Source of the DNA: CAYUFF01 sp964444075
GTDB taxonomy: Archaea > Aenigmatarchaeota > Aenigmatarchaeia > CG10238-14 > SCSR01
Length of the DNA: 54,444 bases
NCBI GenBank assembly: GCA_964444075.1
Contig: CAYUFF010000001.1
Location: 1 to 54,444, forward strand
Direction: 5' to 3'
Part shown: one piece after another, positions 40,846-47,066 of the stretch
How positions within the stretch are numbered: the stretch's first letter is position 1
How the letters are laid out: every line of letters begins with the position of its first letter
The notes under the pieces: model-generated
Told to the model about the DNA's origin: nothing
Databases searched by the model: none
Seen by the model: the letters and a program-made list of their open reading frames with translations, nothing else
Position numbers and translations under genes: made by a program

Positions 40846-41381
40846 AGCTTTCCCCCACTTTCGTGATGCCGTTCAGGAGGAGGAGGGAAGGTAAGACGAA
40901 CTACGCGAAGAGGCTGAAGCTGCTCAAGTCCGGGAAGCCTAGGCTCGTCGTGAGGAAGAGTTTGAAGTACGTGAGGGCTCAAATAATAGACTACGCTCCC
41001 GGCGGCGACAGGACCCTGGTTTCCGCCATTTCCAAGGAGTTGAGGGGGTTCGGGTGGAAGTACGCTTGCGACAACATGCCCGCGAGCTACTTGGTGGGTC
41101 TGCTGGTTGGAAAGAGGGCCCTCAAGAGGGGGATAAGGGAAGTCGTGCTCGACCTGGGTGTTTACCCTTCCACGCGAGGCTCCAGGTTGTACGCGGTAGC
41201 GAAGGGTGCGGCAGACGCGGGCCTCGGAATCCCCGTGGGAGAGGGAATGTTCCCGTCGGAAGAGAGGATAAGGGGTGAGCACATAGCTTCTTACTCAGAA
41301 AAGTTCAAGGACATGCCCGAAGTTTTTGAGACCGTCAAGAGTAGAATCTTGGGTGGTGAAAATGGTGGAGGAAAGGGCTGA
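40842..41381 (+). CDS. rpl18: Large-subunit ribosomal protein uL18
   Basis: A 179-aa 5S-rRNA-binding protein. FRRRREGKTNYAKRLKLLKS, GKPRLVVRKSLKYVRAQIID, ACDNMPASYLVGLLVGKRAL and the Gly-rich AVAKGAADAGLGIPVGEGMFPSEERI segment are diagnostic for the archaeal/eukaryotic form. ATG overlaps the eL19 stop (ATGA). The last seven codons overlap the uS5 start by 20 bp, so eL19-uL18-uS5 are tightly coupled. Full length and intact. Confidence 0.95.
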   Translation: MKLSPTFVMPFRRRREGKTNYAKRLKLLKSGKPRLVVRKSLKYVRAQIIDYAPGGDRTLVSAISKELRGFGWKYACDNMPASYLVGLLVGKRALKRGIREVVLDLGVYPSTRGSRLYAVAKGAADAGLGIPVGEGMFPSEERIRGEHIASYSEKFKDMPEVFETVKSRILGGENGGGKG

Positions 41382-42138
41382 GGAGAGCGTGGAAGAAGGA
41401 AAGGGTGAGGAGGTAGAGGAAGGTACGCAGGAGGTTGAAGAGGAAGGGGAGGCGGAGGAAATCGAAGCCGAGGAGGAAATTCCCGCTTTACCGCCTTCCC
41501 TGGAAGGGTGGACGCCAAAGACCTCTTTGGGTAGGAAGGTCGTCAGGGGTGAGATAAAGAGCATCGACGAAATCTTGGAAAACGGTCACAAGATCTTGGA
41601 GCCCGAGATCGTGGACGTTTTACTCCCAGACCTCAAGAGCGAGGTCATACTAATAGGCGGTAGGACCGGGAAGGGTGGCGGCATCCAGAGGATTCCGATA
41701 AAGATCACGGCGAAGATGACGAAGTCGGGTAGGAGGTTCAGGATGAGCGCCTTCGTCGTCGTGGGCAACGAGGACGGGGTCGTCGGAATAGGTAGCGGGA
41801 AGGCTAGGGATGCTAGGAGTGCTATCCTGAAGGCGGTGAGGAAGGCCAAGATGAACCTCATCAAGGTGAAGAGGGGCTGCGGTAGCTGGGAGTGCGGGTG
41901 CGGTACGGAGCATAGCATTCCCTACAAGACGGAGGGTAAGTGTGGGAGCGTTCGCGTGGTCCTGTACCCGGCTCCGAAGGGCGTCGGGCTCGTCGCGAAC
42001 GACGAGGCGAAGAAGCTCTTTAGGTTGGCTGGAATAAAGGACGTGTGGATGAAGGCTTTCGGCGATACCTCGACGAGGAGGAACTTGATCACGGCGGTCT
42101 ACAACGCCCTGAAAAACCTTTACGTTTACGATAGGTAG
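41362..42138 (+). CDS. rps5: Small-subunit ribosomal protein uS5
   Basis: A 258-aa 30S protein. The ATG at 41362 (MVEERAEESVEEG) is preferred over an upstream codon. Residues 1-40 form an unusually acidic Glu-rich N-terminal extension. The core has WTPKTSLGRKVVRGEIKSIDE, KITAKMTKSGRRFRMSAFVVVGN, VGIGSGKARDARSAILKAVR and the archaeal GCGSWECGC insertion. It shapes the mRNA path and the decoding accuracy site. It is the last ribosomal gene in this block: uL30 and uL15, which usually follow, are replaced by the scaffold gap region. Confidence 0.95.
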   Translation: MVEERAEESVEEGKGEEVEEGTQEVEEEGEAEEIEAEEEIPALPPSLEGWTPKTSLGRKVVRGEIKSIDEILENGHKILEPEIVDVLLPDLKSEVILIGGRTGKGGGIQRIPIKITAKMTKSGRRFRMSAFVVVGNEDGVVGIGSGKARDARSAILKAVRKAKMNLIKVKRGCGSWECGCGTEHSIPYKTEGKCGSVRVVLYPAPKGVGLVANDEAKKLFRLAGIKDVWMKAFGDTSTRRNLITAVYNALKNLYVYDR

Positions 42139-42200
42139 CGTTTTAGCTCGAGTTCGCTATTTGCACGTTCTGCCGGGCAGCCTTCCGTGTTGGAAAAAAG

Positions 42201-42209
42201 TATAAAAAT
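42201..42209 (+). promoter_or_regulatory. TATA-like box upstream of a structured, non-coding stretch
   Basis: TATAAAAAT with purine-rich GGAAAAAAG immediately upstream (BRE-like) lies 62 bp after the uS5 stop. The expected transcript start (about 42228-42232) would precede the hairpin-rich segment and no open frame, so it may drive an RNA gene. Confidence 0.45.
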
Positions 42210-42229
42210 CTACGGTTCTATACCAAGCG

Positions 42230-42330
42230 TAGGCGGACGACGAGAAGAAGTTTCCTTGAAGGGCCGTTGTACACGGCTTCGGCCTTCGTAGGAATCGGAG
42301 AGTATACGAACCTGCCACGGCGTGGCGAAA
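42230..42330 (+). ncRNA. Candidate structured RNA (interrupted by the scaffold gap)
   Basis: Three possible hairpins lie in about 70 bases: 42258-42266 with 42280-42287 (GAAGGGCCG/CGGCCTTC, one bulged G), 42286-42290 with 42305-42309 (TCGTA/TACGA), and 42314-42318 with 42322-42326 (GCCAC/GTGGC, 3-nt loop). The first two share two bases, so they may be alternative. A TATA-like box sits at the right distance upstream, and no plausible protein is encoded. It does not match what I know of tRNA, 5S, SRP or RNase P RNA; an H/ACA-type guide is conceivable. The sequence runs into the N gap and may continue beyond it. Confidence 0.35.
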
Positions 42331-42485
42331 NNNNNNNNNNNNNNNNNNNNNNNNNNNNNNNNNNNNNNNNNNNNNNNNNNNNNNNNNNNNNNNNNNNNNN
42401 NNNNNNNNNNNNNNNNNNNNNNNNNNNNNNGCTTCGGCCTTCGTAGGAATCGGAGAGTATACGAACCTGCCACGGCGTGGCGAAA
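42276..42485. repeat. 55-bp direct repeat flanking the N gap
   Basis: Bases 42276-42330 (left of the gap) and 42431-42485 (right) are identical over 55 bp. Both abut the N run exactly. This is the pattern of two contigs that overlap by one assembly k-mer and were joined without merging; a true tandem repeat is the less likely alternative. Collapsing the two copies gives one continuous segment. Confidence 0.85.
42331..42430. other. Assembly gap of exactly 100 N
   Basis: One hundred unresolved bases, a conventional placeholder for a gap of unknown length. The identical flanks suggest that no sequence, or a repetitive element, is missing. Confidence 0.97.
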
Positions 42486-42506
42486 GGAATGTTGTGAGAG
42501 TTGAAA

Positions 42507-42536
42507 ATTTCAATCCTACTCTAGTCTGATTTTAAC
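42507..42536 (-). CRISPR. Solitary CRISPR-repeat-like sequence at the end of the cas6 relic
   Basis: Read on the minus strand the 30 bases begin GTTAAAATCAGAC and end AGGATTGAAAT. The 5-prime GTT, the internal ATCAGAC and the 3-prime ATTGAAA(N) are the hallmarks of euryarchaeal type I 30-nt repeats (for example the Archaeoglobus family, recalled from memory, which differs at about six positions). No second copy is found on either side, so there is no array in the resolved sequence; an array could be hidden in, or lost at, the nearby gap. The repeat overlaps the restored reading frame of the cas6 fragment, whose stop codon falls inside it. Confidence 0.5.
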
Positions 42537-42871
42537 GTCCTCCTTCCCAGCGAACTTCTTCACCCTTTCGACCTCAAACTCCATTTCTTCTATGCGGAGC
42601 GTCACTTCCTCCAGCTTTTCTGCCACGTTCTGATGAAGAGCCTATCCGGACTCGAAATCAACAACATTTTTTCTTCCCCCGCAGCTACCGTGTAATCCCG
42701 TGGCACGGGAAAGATGTTGGAAAAGCAGAAAAACTTATAACCCCTTTTGTCGTGGAGCACGCTGTACTCAGTATCCCTGAGCAAGCTATAGATGGCTCCC
42801 TGAAGCTTGTGGAAGTATGAAAGGTCGTATGTGAAACTTTTACTGGCCTTCAGCGTAACGAGGAGTCTCAT
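42516..42871 (-). pseudogene. cas6: Truncated, frameshifted cas6 (CRISPR endoribonuclease) fragment
   Basis: From ATG 42871 the frame reads MRLLVTLKASKSFTYDLSYF, HKLQGAIYSLL (with the family His), GYKFFCFSNIFP and LLISSPDRLFIR, which is the N-terminal ferredoxin-like domain of Cas6. The frame then shifts: the original frame ends at 42602, but the other frame continues VAEKLEEVTLRIEEMEFEVE and on to a TAG at 42516-42518. One missing base near 42627-42632 (AGAACG for AGAAACG) would restore it. Even restored, it is about 118 residues against the usual 230-250, so the C-terminal half with the Gly-rich RNA-binding loop is gone. The break falls in a CRISPR-like repeat. No other cas gene is present. 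Confidence 0.8.
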
Positions 42872-42896
42872 ACTAAAAATCGGTGACACGAAAATC

Positions 42897-43262
42897 TTAA
42901 TAAAAGTAAGCCATCCCTTTCGGTCTCACGTACTCAAGCTTGTTCGCTACTGGGTCTACTCTCACACCCAAAGCTTCCAGAGTTTCAACGCCTATCACAA
43001 CCTTCGTCCCCGGGAACGTAAGCGCTATGGTTGGTGCTTCCCTATCTTCAAATCTTATCACAACACCATAAGCGTTGGCAAGAACTTTCTTCCCATCGCC
43101 AAGCTCAACCTCAACCTTAGTCGGTAGCTTTACAGCACCAACCTTTTCTAGCGTCTCTCGCTTAAGAAAAGTGTAAGTAGCACCTGTATCGACGATGACG
43201 TTTTCTAGTTTCTCTTCTCCTTTCTCGCCTTTCACTACCACATCCATGTAAACGTGTCCCAT
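42897..43262 (-). CDS. Retropepsin-like aspartic protease (clan AA)
   Basis: A 121-aa soluble, single-domain aspartic protease of the retropepsin type, expected to work as a homodimer. The active-site motif is VIVDTGATYTFL (D25), followed by the second-strand VEVELGDGKKVLANAYG and the C-terminal hydrophobic-hydrophobic-Gly motif VVIGVETLEALGVRVDP. Such small archaeal and bacterial clan AA proteins are known, but their targets are mostly not. It is divergent from the FtsH-like gene with 64 bp between starts, and the two may be regulated together. It is not linked to any retroelement. Confidence 0.88.
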   Translation of the reverse strand: MGHVYMDVVVKGEKGEEKLENVIVDTGATYTFLKRETLEKVGAVKLPTKVEVELGDGKKVLANAYGVVIRFEDREAPTIALTFPGTKVVIGVETLEALGVRVDPVANKLEYVRPKGMAYFY

Positions 43263-43326
43263 ATGAATTGTTTTGAGAAGAACATTTTTAAACTTTTAAA
43301 AACTTTTAACCCCACAAATTACATTC

Positions 43327-44793
43327 ATGGAAATTCGAGAATTCAAAACCAAAGAAATAACGCTAGAGAAGGACTACGTCGGATTCCACAGGGTCAAGAG
43401 AAGCCTCTACGAGGTCGTGGACTACCTCAGAGTCCTCGTGAGTCTCAGCGACTCCGGCGAGAGGGAAAGGCTGAAGGCTCTGATCTCTTCTTGCGGAGGC
43501 TCGATAATCACCGGAGACGCGGGTGTCGGGAAGACCTATGCCCTACACGCCCTGGCGAACGAGGCTAAAAAGCTCGGCTACAGGATCGTGGACGGGAGCG
43601 AGGTATATTACGACGAGATTGACGAGTTTTTCCGGAAGTGTGAGGATGGTGCCAAGGAATCACCGATGCTGATCGTTTTCGACGACAGGAGGGAGCTACT
43701 CGGTTCCGAGCTTGTAAGGCAAACGGAAGATTTTTGGGGTAGTAAGCTCGGCCTCGTCGATTCGAAGGAGAGGGAACTGTTAGGGAAGTTCAAAAGGTAC
43801 CTCGACAGGCTGCACGAATTTGAGAAACCAACCTACGTAATCGTGACCGCAGCGGTCAGCCCCTCGGTGATCGACAGGCAAATATCGAGGAGGCTCAGGA
43901 AAATCATCCACATACCCAACCCGAATTTAAGGAGTAGGGAAGAGTTGTTCGGGTACTACCTGAACAAGCACGGTCTTTACGCGGAAGGGCTGGACTTGCT
44001 GACGTTCTCTTTCTTAACGGAAGGTTTGAACGCCGCAAAGATCGCCGAAATAGTTTCGGACGTCGCCTACAAGAGCCACGCCGGCCAAAGGGTGAGCAAC
44101 AAACTGGTGATCGCGGAGATAATAAAAACCCTACGAGGCCCGTCGACGACGGACCTCGTTGAAAGCGAGGAGGAAAGGATCGAGAAGGGTTACCACGAGG
44201 GTGGAGGGCACCTGGTCACTTCCGTGGTAATCGGGCTGCAACCCATCCTGGTAACGGTCGAGCCGGTGGTCGGTGCTTTGGGAAAAACCATAGTGATACC
44301 CTCACCGCAAATTCCGAGGGGCTCGTCGAAATATTACTTCGCGAACGTCATCAGCGCGTTGGGGAGCACCGCAGTCTACGAGGTCATGGGGAGGGGCGGT
44401 GAGGAGGGAAGAGAAAGCGATTTGAGGGACGCGGTCAAGAGCGCCCTTAAGTTGTACTCTCTCAAAGACCCCCTGCCCACCGCCAAAGCGGAGGACGCTT
44501 CCGGGGAAGAAAAGTGGCCGTACTTGTTTTTCCTCAGCGAGGAGAAGAAGAGGGAAACGGAGAAAGAGGTAGGGAGGATAATGGACGGTGCGAGGAAAAT
44601 AGCGTCGGGGATCATAAGAGAGTATAAGCATGAGATAGAGGAATTCGTCGAAGGGTATTTGGTCCCGAAGGGAACCCTCGCCGGCAACGAAATTTTGAGC
44701 GTCTTCCGACGCTTGGGTATACCGGTCGGTGGGCGCAACGAATTCTACCGCAAGCTCACGGAGACCCTGAAGGGATGGGGGTACCTCGTATAG
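43327..44793 (+). CDS. Soluble FtsH-like AAA ATPase with degenerate M41 peptidase domain
   Basis: A 488-aa protein without a membrane segment. The AAA module has a P-loop GDAGVGKT (residues 63-70), a Walker B LIVFDDR in which Asp replaces the usual Glu, and an arginine-finger region VIDRQISRRLRKIIHIPNPN like FtsH. After a helical lid comes a region aligned with the M41 zinc protease: GYHEGGGHLV at residues 289-298 (FtsH: aYHEaGHAlV), VIGLQPILVTVEPVVGALG and ISALGSTAVYEVMGRG, then the third-ligand region ESDLRDAV. The zinc motif is HEGGGH, one residue longer than HExxH. Classical FtsH is rare in archaea. It could be a chaperone or an altered protease. Confidence 0.78.
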   Translation: MEIREFKTKEITLEKDYVGFHRVKRSLYEVVDYLRVLVSLSDSGERERLKALISSCGGSIITGDAGVGKTYALHALANEAKKLGYRIVDGSEVYYDEIDEFFRKCEDGAKESPMLIVFDDRRELLGSELVRQTEDFWGSKLGLVDSKERELLGKFKRYLDRLHEFEKPTYVIVTAAVSPSVIDRQISRRLRKIIHIPNPNLRSREELFGYYLNKHGLYAEGLDLLTFSFLTEGLNAAKIAEIVSDVAYKSHAGQRVSNKLVIAEIIKTLRGPSTTDLVESEEERIEKGYHEGGGHLVTSVVIGLQPILVTVEPVVGALGKTIVIPSPQIPRGSSKYYFANVISALGSTAVYEVMGRGGEEGRESDLRDAVKSALKLYSLKDPLPTAKAEDASGEEKWPYLFFLSEEKKRETEKEVGRIMDGARKIASGIIREYKHEIEEFVEGYLVPKGTLAGNEILSVFRRLGIPVGGRNEFYRKLTETLKGWGYLV

Positions 44794-44870
44794 TTCGGGT
44801 ACCGACGCGCGTTTTTCAGGATAGGAGTACGTCGACCGGGCCCGAGCCTAAAGACCATTAGAAAGTTAAA

Positions 44871-44879
44871 TTTATATAC
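44871..44879 (+). promoter_or_regulatory. TATA box of the L7Ae-S28e-L24e operon
   Basis: TTTATATAC preceded by GAAAGTTAAA (BRE-like) lies about 45 bp before the L7Ae ATG. The expected transcript start is about 44900, leaving a short leader with GGTGGG as ribosome-binding site. Confidence 0.65.
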
Positions 44880-44915
44880 TCAAAGACGAAATATTTAAAG
44901 TCGACCGGTGGGACG

Positions 44916-45293
44916 ATGCCGAAGCCCTACGAAAAGTTCCAGCTTCCAGAAGAATTGGTGACGAAGATCCTCCAGGCCGTAGAGGTCGCGAAGAACACGG
45001 GAAAGGTGAAGAGGGGGGTCAACGAGACGACCAAGGCGGTGGAGAGGGGCCTCGCCAAGTTCGTGGTGATCGCCACCGACGTAGAACCCGAAGAGATAGT
45101 CATGCACCTTCCCCCGCTCTGCGAGGAGAAGAACGTCCCTTACGGCTACGTGCCGAGCAAGCTCGAGCTGGGGAGGACCGCCGGGATAGACGTCGCGGCG
45201 TCCTCCGTGGCGATAGTAGACCCCGGGGAGGCTAGGGAACTCCTGGAGGAGGTCGTCGAGAAGGTAGAGGAAATCAGGAAGAAAAGCGGTTGA
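44916..45293 (+). CDS. rpl7ae: Ribosomal protein L7Ae (eL8), kink-turn-binding
   Basis: A 125-aa RNA-binding protein. KVKRGVNETTKAVERGLAKF, VVIATDVEPEEIVMHLP and LCEEKNVPYGYVPSKLELGRTAG are the classical L7Ae signature. It binds kink-turns in 23S rRNA and in box C/D and H/ACA guide RNAs, and is a subunit of RNase P in archaea; Nop10, its partner in H/ACA particles, is encoded at 10.7 kb. ATG is preceded by GGTGGG. S28e and L24e follow, the common archaeal order L7Ae-S28e-L24e. Confidence 0.96.
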   Translation: MPKPYEKFQLPEELVTKILQAVEVAKNTGKVKRGVNETTKAVERGLAKFVVIATDVEPEEIVMHLPPLCEEKNVPYGYVPSKLELGRTAGIDVAASSVAIVDPGEARELLEEVVEKVEEIRKKSG

Positions 45294-45298
45294 AACGC

Positions 45299-45511
45299 AT
45301 GCCTAAGGACGACGCGTACCCTGCAGAGGTCTTGCAGGTCTTCGGCAGGAGCGGCGTCAGGGGCGTCACCCAAGTGAGGTGCCGGGTGCTCGAGGGCCCG
45401 GACAAAGGCAAAGTACTGGTGAGGAACGTCATGGGTCCGGTTAGAGTCGGGGATGTGCTCATGCTGAGGGAGACGGAGATGGAAACGGCGCTCAAGCTCG
45501 AAACTAGGTAA
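45299..45511 (+). CDS. rps28e: Small-subunit ribosomal protein eS28
   Basis: A 70-aa OB-fold 30S protein near the mRNA exit. Characteristic sequence: DAYPAEVLQVFGRSGVRGVT, QVRCRVLEGPDKGKVLVRNV, GPVRVGDVLMLRETEME and the terminal ALKLETR. ATG 45299 is chosen; a TTG at 45290 overlapping the L7Ae stop would add three residues. It is cotranscribed with L7Ae and L24e. Confidence 0.95.
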   Translation: MPKDDAYPAEVLQVFGRSGVRGVTQVRCRVLEGPDKGKVLVRNVMGPVRVGDVLMLRETEMETALKLETR

Positions 45512-45523
45512 GGGTGGTGTTGG

Positions 45524-45694
45524 TTGAAATGCTCGTTTTGCGGAAAGGAGATACCGAAGGGAAGGGGAAAGATGTTCGTCAGGCTGAGCGGAGAGATATT
45601 GTACTTTTGCAGGAAGAAGTGTGAAAGGTACTACTTCATGGGGAAGGATGCGAGGAAACTTAAGTGGACGGAGAGGTACAAAAAGAAAAGATGA
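45524..45694 (+). CDS. rpl24e: Large-subunit ribosomal protein eL24
   Basis: A 56-aa zinc-ribbon 50S protein, too short for many gene callers. Starting at TTG 45524 (the only start between the upstream in-frame TAA at 45509 and the first cysteines), it has Cys 3 and 6 (KCSFCGKEIPKGRGKMFV) and Cys 29 and 33 (YFCRKKCERYYFMGKDARKL) that bind zinc, followed by KWTERYKKKR. AGGGTGGTG at 45511-45519 is the ribosome-binding site. It sits on the inter-subunit face. It closes the L7Ae-S28e-L24e set; the next gene overlaps its 3-prime end in another frame. Confidence 0.93.
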   Translation: MKCSFCGKEIPKGRGKMFVRLSGEILYFCRKKCERYYFMGKDARKLKWTERYKKKR

Positions 45695-46280
45695 GCCTCT
45701 CGTTACCCTTACCTTTTTCCTCGTTTCGGCTATTCTGTTCATGCTGATCTGTGGTTTGGTTATTGTTCTTATTCTTGGCTCGGTAAAGGGGTTGGTGGAA
45801 AAATTTCCCGCTGAGGAGGGTTGGGGTGGAAACTACACGTTGCCGTCGTTGTCGCGAAGCATCGCTCCCACCAAGCTCTCCACGGATGGTTTCAGGAAGG
45901 TCGACGACGTAACCGTAGACTTTCTTAACGATGAGGCTGTAGTCAACCTTAGGTGCGGATGCTACGTGCTGAGGGGGGTGGTTGAAAAATCGCAGGGTGT
46001 TTCCATTACCAATGCTCTTCGCAACAGAACTGGCCCCCGCGCAATCTCTCACGATTTTATCCGAGACGTCTTCAACACCCTAGGGATAAAGGTTCATATG
46101 GTAAAAATCGTAGGAATAAAGGACAGGATGTACCTCGCGAGGATCTTCCTGCAGCAGGGCAACACGCTGCTGGACTTCGACATAAGGCCTAGCGACGGTA
46201 TGGCAGTAGCGCTCAGGATGGGTGCTCCGATTTACGTCAACGAAACCCTCCTCGAAACGCACGGAAGGAAGGTTTGCTGA
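45648..46280 (+). CDS. Membrane-tethered bifunctional-nuclease-fold (DUF151) protein
   Basis: About 210 residues. One membrane segment (LTFFLVSAILFMLICGLVIVLIL), a short linker, then the BFN/DUF151 domain: RTGPRAISHDFIRDVFNTLG, VKIVGIKDRMYLARIFLQ and FDIRPSDGMAVALRMGAPIYV, the last being the family signature DxRPSDAxAlAlRxxaPI. The start is uncertain: ATG 45648 preserves the whole membrane segment but overlaps L24e by 47 bp; ATG 45741 avoids overlap but cuts the segment in half; GTG 45621 is also possible. The BFN fold is known in bacteria, plants and archaea, with nuclease activity shown for some members; the role of a membrane-tethered form is unknown. Confidence 0.8.
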   Translation: MRGNLSGRRGTKRKDEPLVTLTFFLVSAILFMLICGLVIVLILGSVKGLVEKFPAEEGWGGNYTLPSLSRSIAPTKLSTDGFRKVDDVTVDFLNDEAVVNLRCGCYVLRGVVEKSQGVSITNALRNRTGPRAISHDFIRDVFNTLGIKVHMVKIVGIKDRMYLARIFLQQGNTLLDFDIRPSDGMAVALRMGAPIYVNETLLETHGRKVC

Positions 46281-46293
46281 AAGTTTCAAAACC

Positions 46294-46300
46294 TTTATAT
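46294..46300 (+). promoter_or_regulatory. TATA box of prefoldin beta
   Basis: TTTATAT with AAAGTTTCAAAACC (BRE-like) upstream, about 32 bp before the prefoldin ATG at 46329. Distance fits a short-leader transcript. Confidence 0.6.
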
Positions 46301-46328
46301 GTAGCCCCTACAAAATTCCTACGGAAGC

Positions 46329-46649
46329 ATGGTGGGGGAGGCGTCCCAGGAAGAGGCGCTGAAGTTCCAGAACTACTACCAGCAACTGCAGTCGGTGCTC
46401 GTCCAGAAGGAAACCCTTAGACTCCAAGAGAGCGAGATGAAGCTCGCCTTGAAAGAATTGGAGAAGAGCGAGGAGAAATCGGCGTACAAACTCGTCGGCA
46501 ACGTCCTAATCTTAAAGCCGAAGGAAAAGTTGGTGGAAGAGTTGAAGGAGGGTATAGAGAGCGTCAGGGCTAAAATCTCCAGCCTCGAAAAGATGGAAAA
46601 CTTTCTTTCTCAAAAACTGGAGGAACTACAGAAGAAGCTGAAACCTTAG
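46329..46649 (+). CDS. pfdB: Prefoldin beta subunit
   Basis: A 106-aa coiled-coil chaperone subunit. Two long helices (EEALKFQNYYQQLQSVLVQKETLRLQES and the C-terminal SSLEKMENFLSQKLEELQK) flank a beta-hairpin core with YKLVGNVLILKPKEKLVEEL, the family signature for the beta type. Beta and alpha subunits form a jellyfish-shaped hexamer that hands unfolded proteins to the thermosome. The alpha subunit is not in this window. It has its own promoter. Confidence 0.94.
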   Translation: MVGEASQEEALKFQNYYQQLQSVLVQKETLRLQESEMKLALKELEKSEEKSAYKLVGNVLILKPKEKLVEELKEGIESVRAKISSLEKMENFLSQKLEELQKKLKP

Positions 46650-46725
46650 CGAACCCTGCGGGAACTCCTGGGCTTTCCCGCTCCTCCGAAGCGTCCGCCT
46701 GACTTTCGAAACGCTCGACCGACAT

Positions 46726-46734
46726 TTTTATAAA
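46726..46734 (+). promoter_or_regulatory. TATA box of the UPF0147-SepF run
   Basis: TTTTATAAA at 46726-46734, about 40 bp upstream of the UPF0147 ATG. The 76 bases before it (46650-46725) hold no gene that I can support. Confidence 0.55.
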
Positions 46735-46769
46735 CCTTTCCCCGTTTCAAAATTTTTTAGGTGGGAGTT

Positions 46770-47027
46770 ATGAAAGGGTTGGACAAGATCGTCGACATGC
46801 TCGAGACCATACTCAACGACAGGACGGTACCGAGGAACATAAAGAACGCGGTCGAGGACTCCAAGAGTGCGCTGCTCGACGAGAACCAAGAGCTCGTGGT
46901 GAGGATTAGCACCGCGATACAGATACTCGACGAGGTGATCAACGACCCCAACATGCCGATGTACACGAGAACGCAGATCTGGAACATCGTAAGCTTACTC
47001 GAAGAAAAGAGGAGGGAGCTATCGTAA
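46770..47027 (+). CDS. UPF0147-family small helical protein
   Basis: An 85-aa all-helical protein of the UPF0147 family, widespread in archaea with unknown function. The recognisable core is LETILNDRTVPRNIKNAVED, then STAIQILDEVINDPNMP and RTQIWNIVSLLEEKRRE. ATG at 46770 is preferred over GTG 46761 because AGGTGGG lies just upstream. It is followed by sepF within 40 bp, so the two may be cotranscribed. Confidence 0.9.
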   Translation: MKGLDKIVDMLETILNDRTVPRNIKNAVEDSKSALLDENQELVVRISTAIQILDEVINDPNMPMYTRTQIWNIVSLLEEKRRELS

Positions 47028-47066
47028 AACATTATTTTACGGGAGGAAATATATTGGTTAGGTGAG

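Noticed and set aside
42157..42513. Minus-strand frames running across the N gap
   Set aside because: They are open only because N codons are not stops; the residues on either side resemble no protein.
42502..42540. A true CRISPR array
   Set aside because: Only one repeat-like unit exists in the resolved sequence, with no second copy within a spacer length on either side; listed only as a solitary repeat.
42897..43262. Retroelement origin of the retropepsin-like gene
   Set aside because: No reverse transcriptase, integrase or repeats nearby; stand-alone clan AA proteases are known in archaea and bacteria.
46650..46725. Possible tRNA in the GC-rich spacer after prefoldin
   Set aside because: No T-loop consensus (GGTTCGAATCC-type) and no cloverleaf on either strand. 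I saw no convincing tRNA elsewhere in the window.
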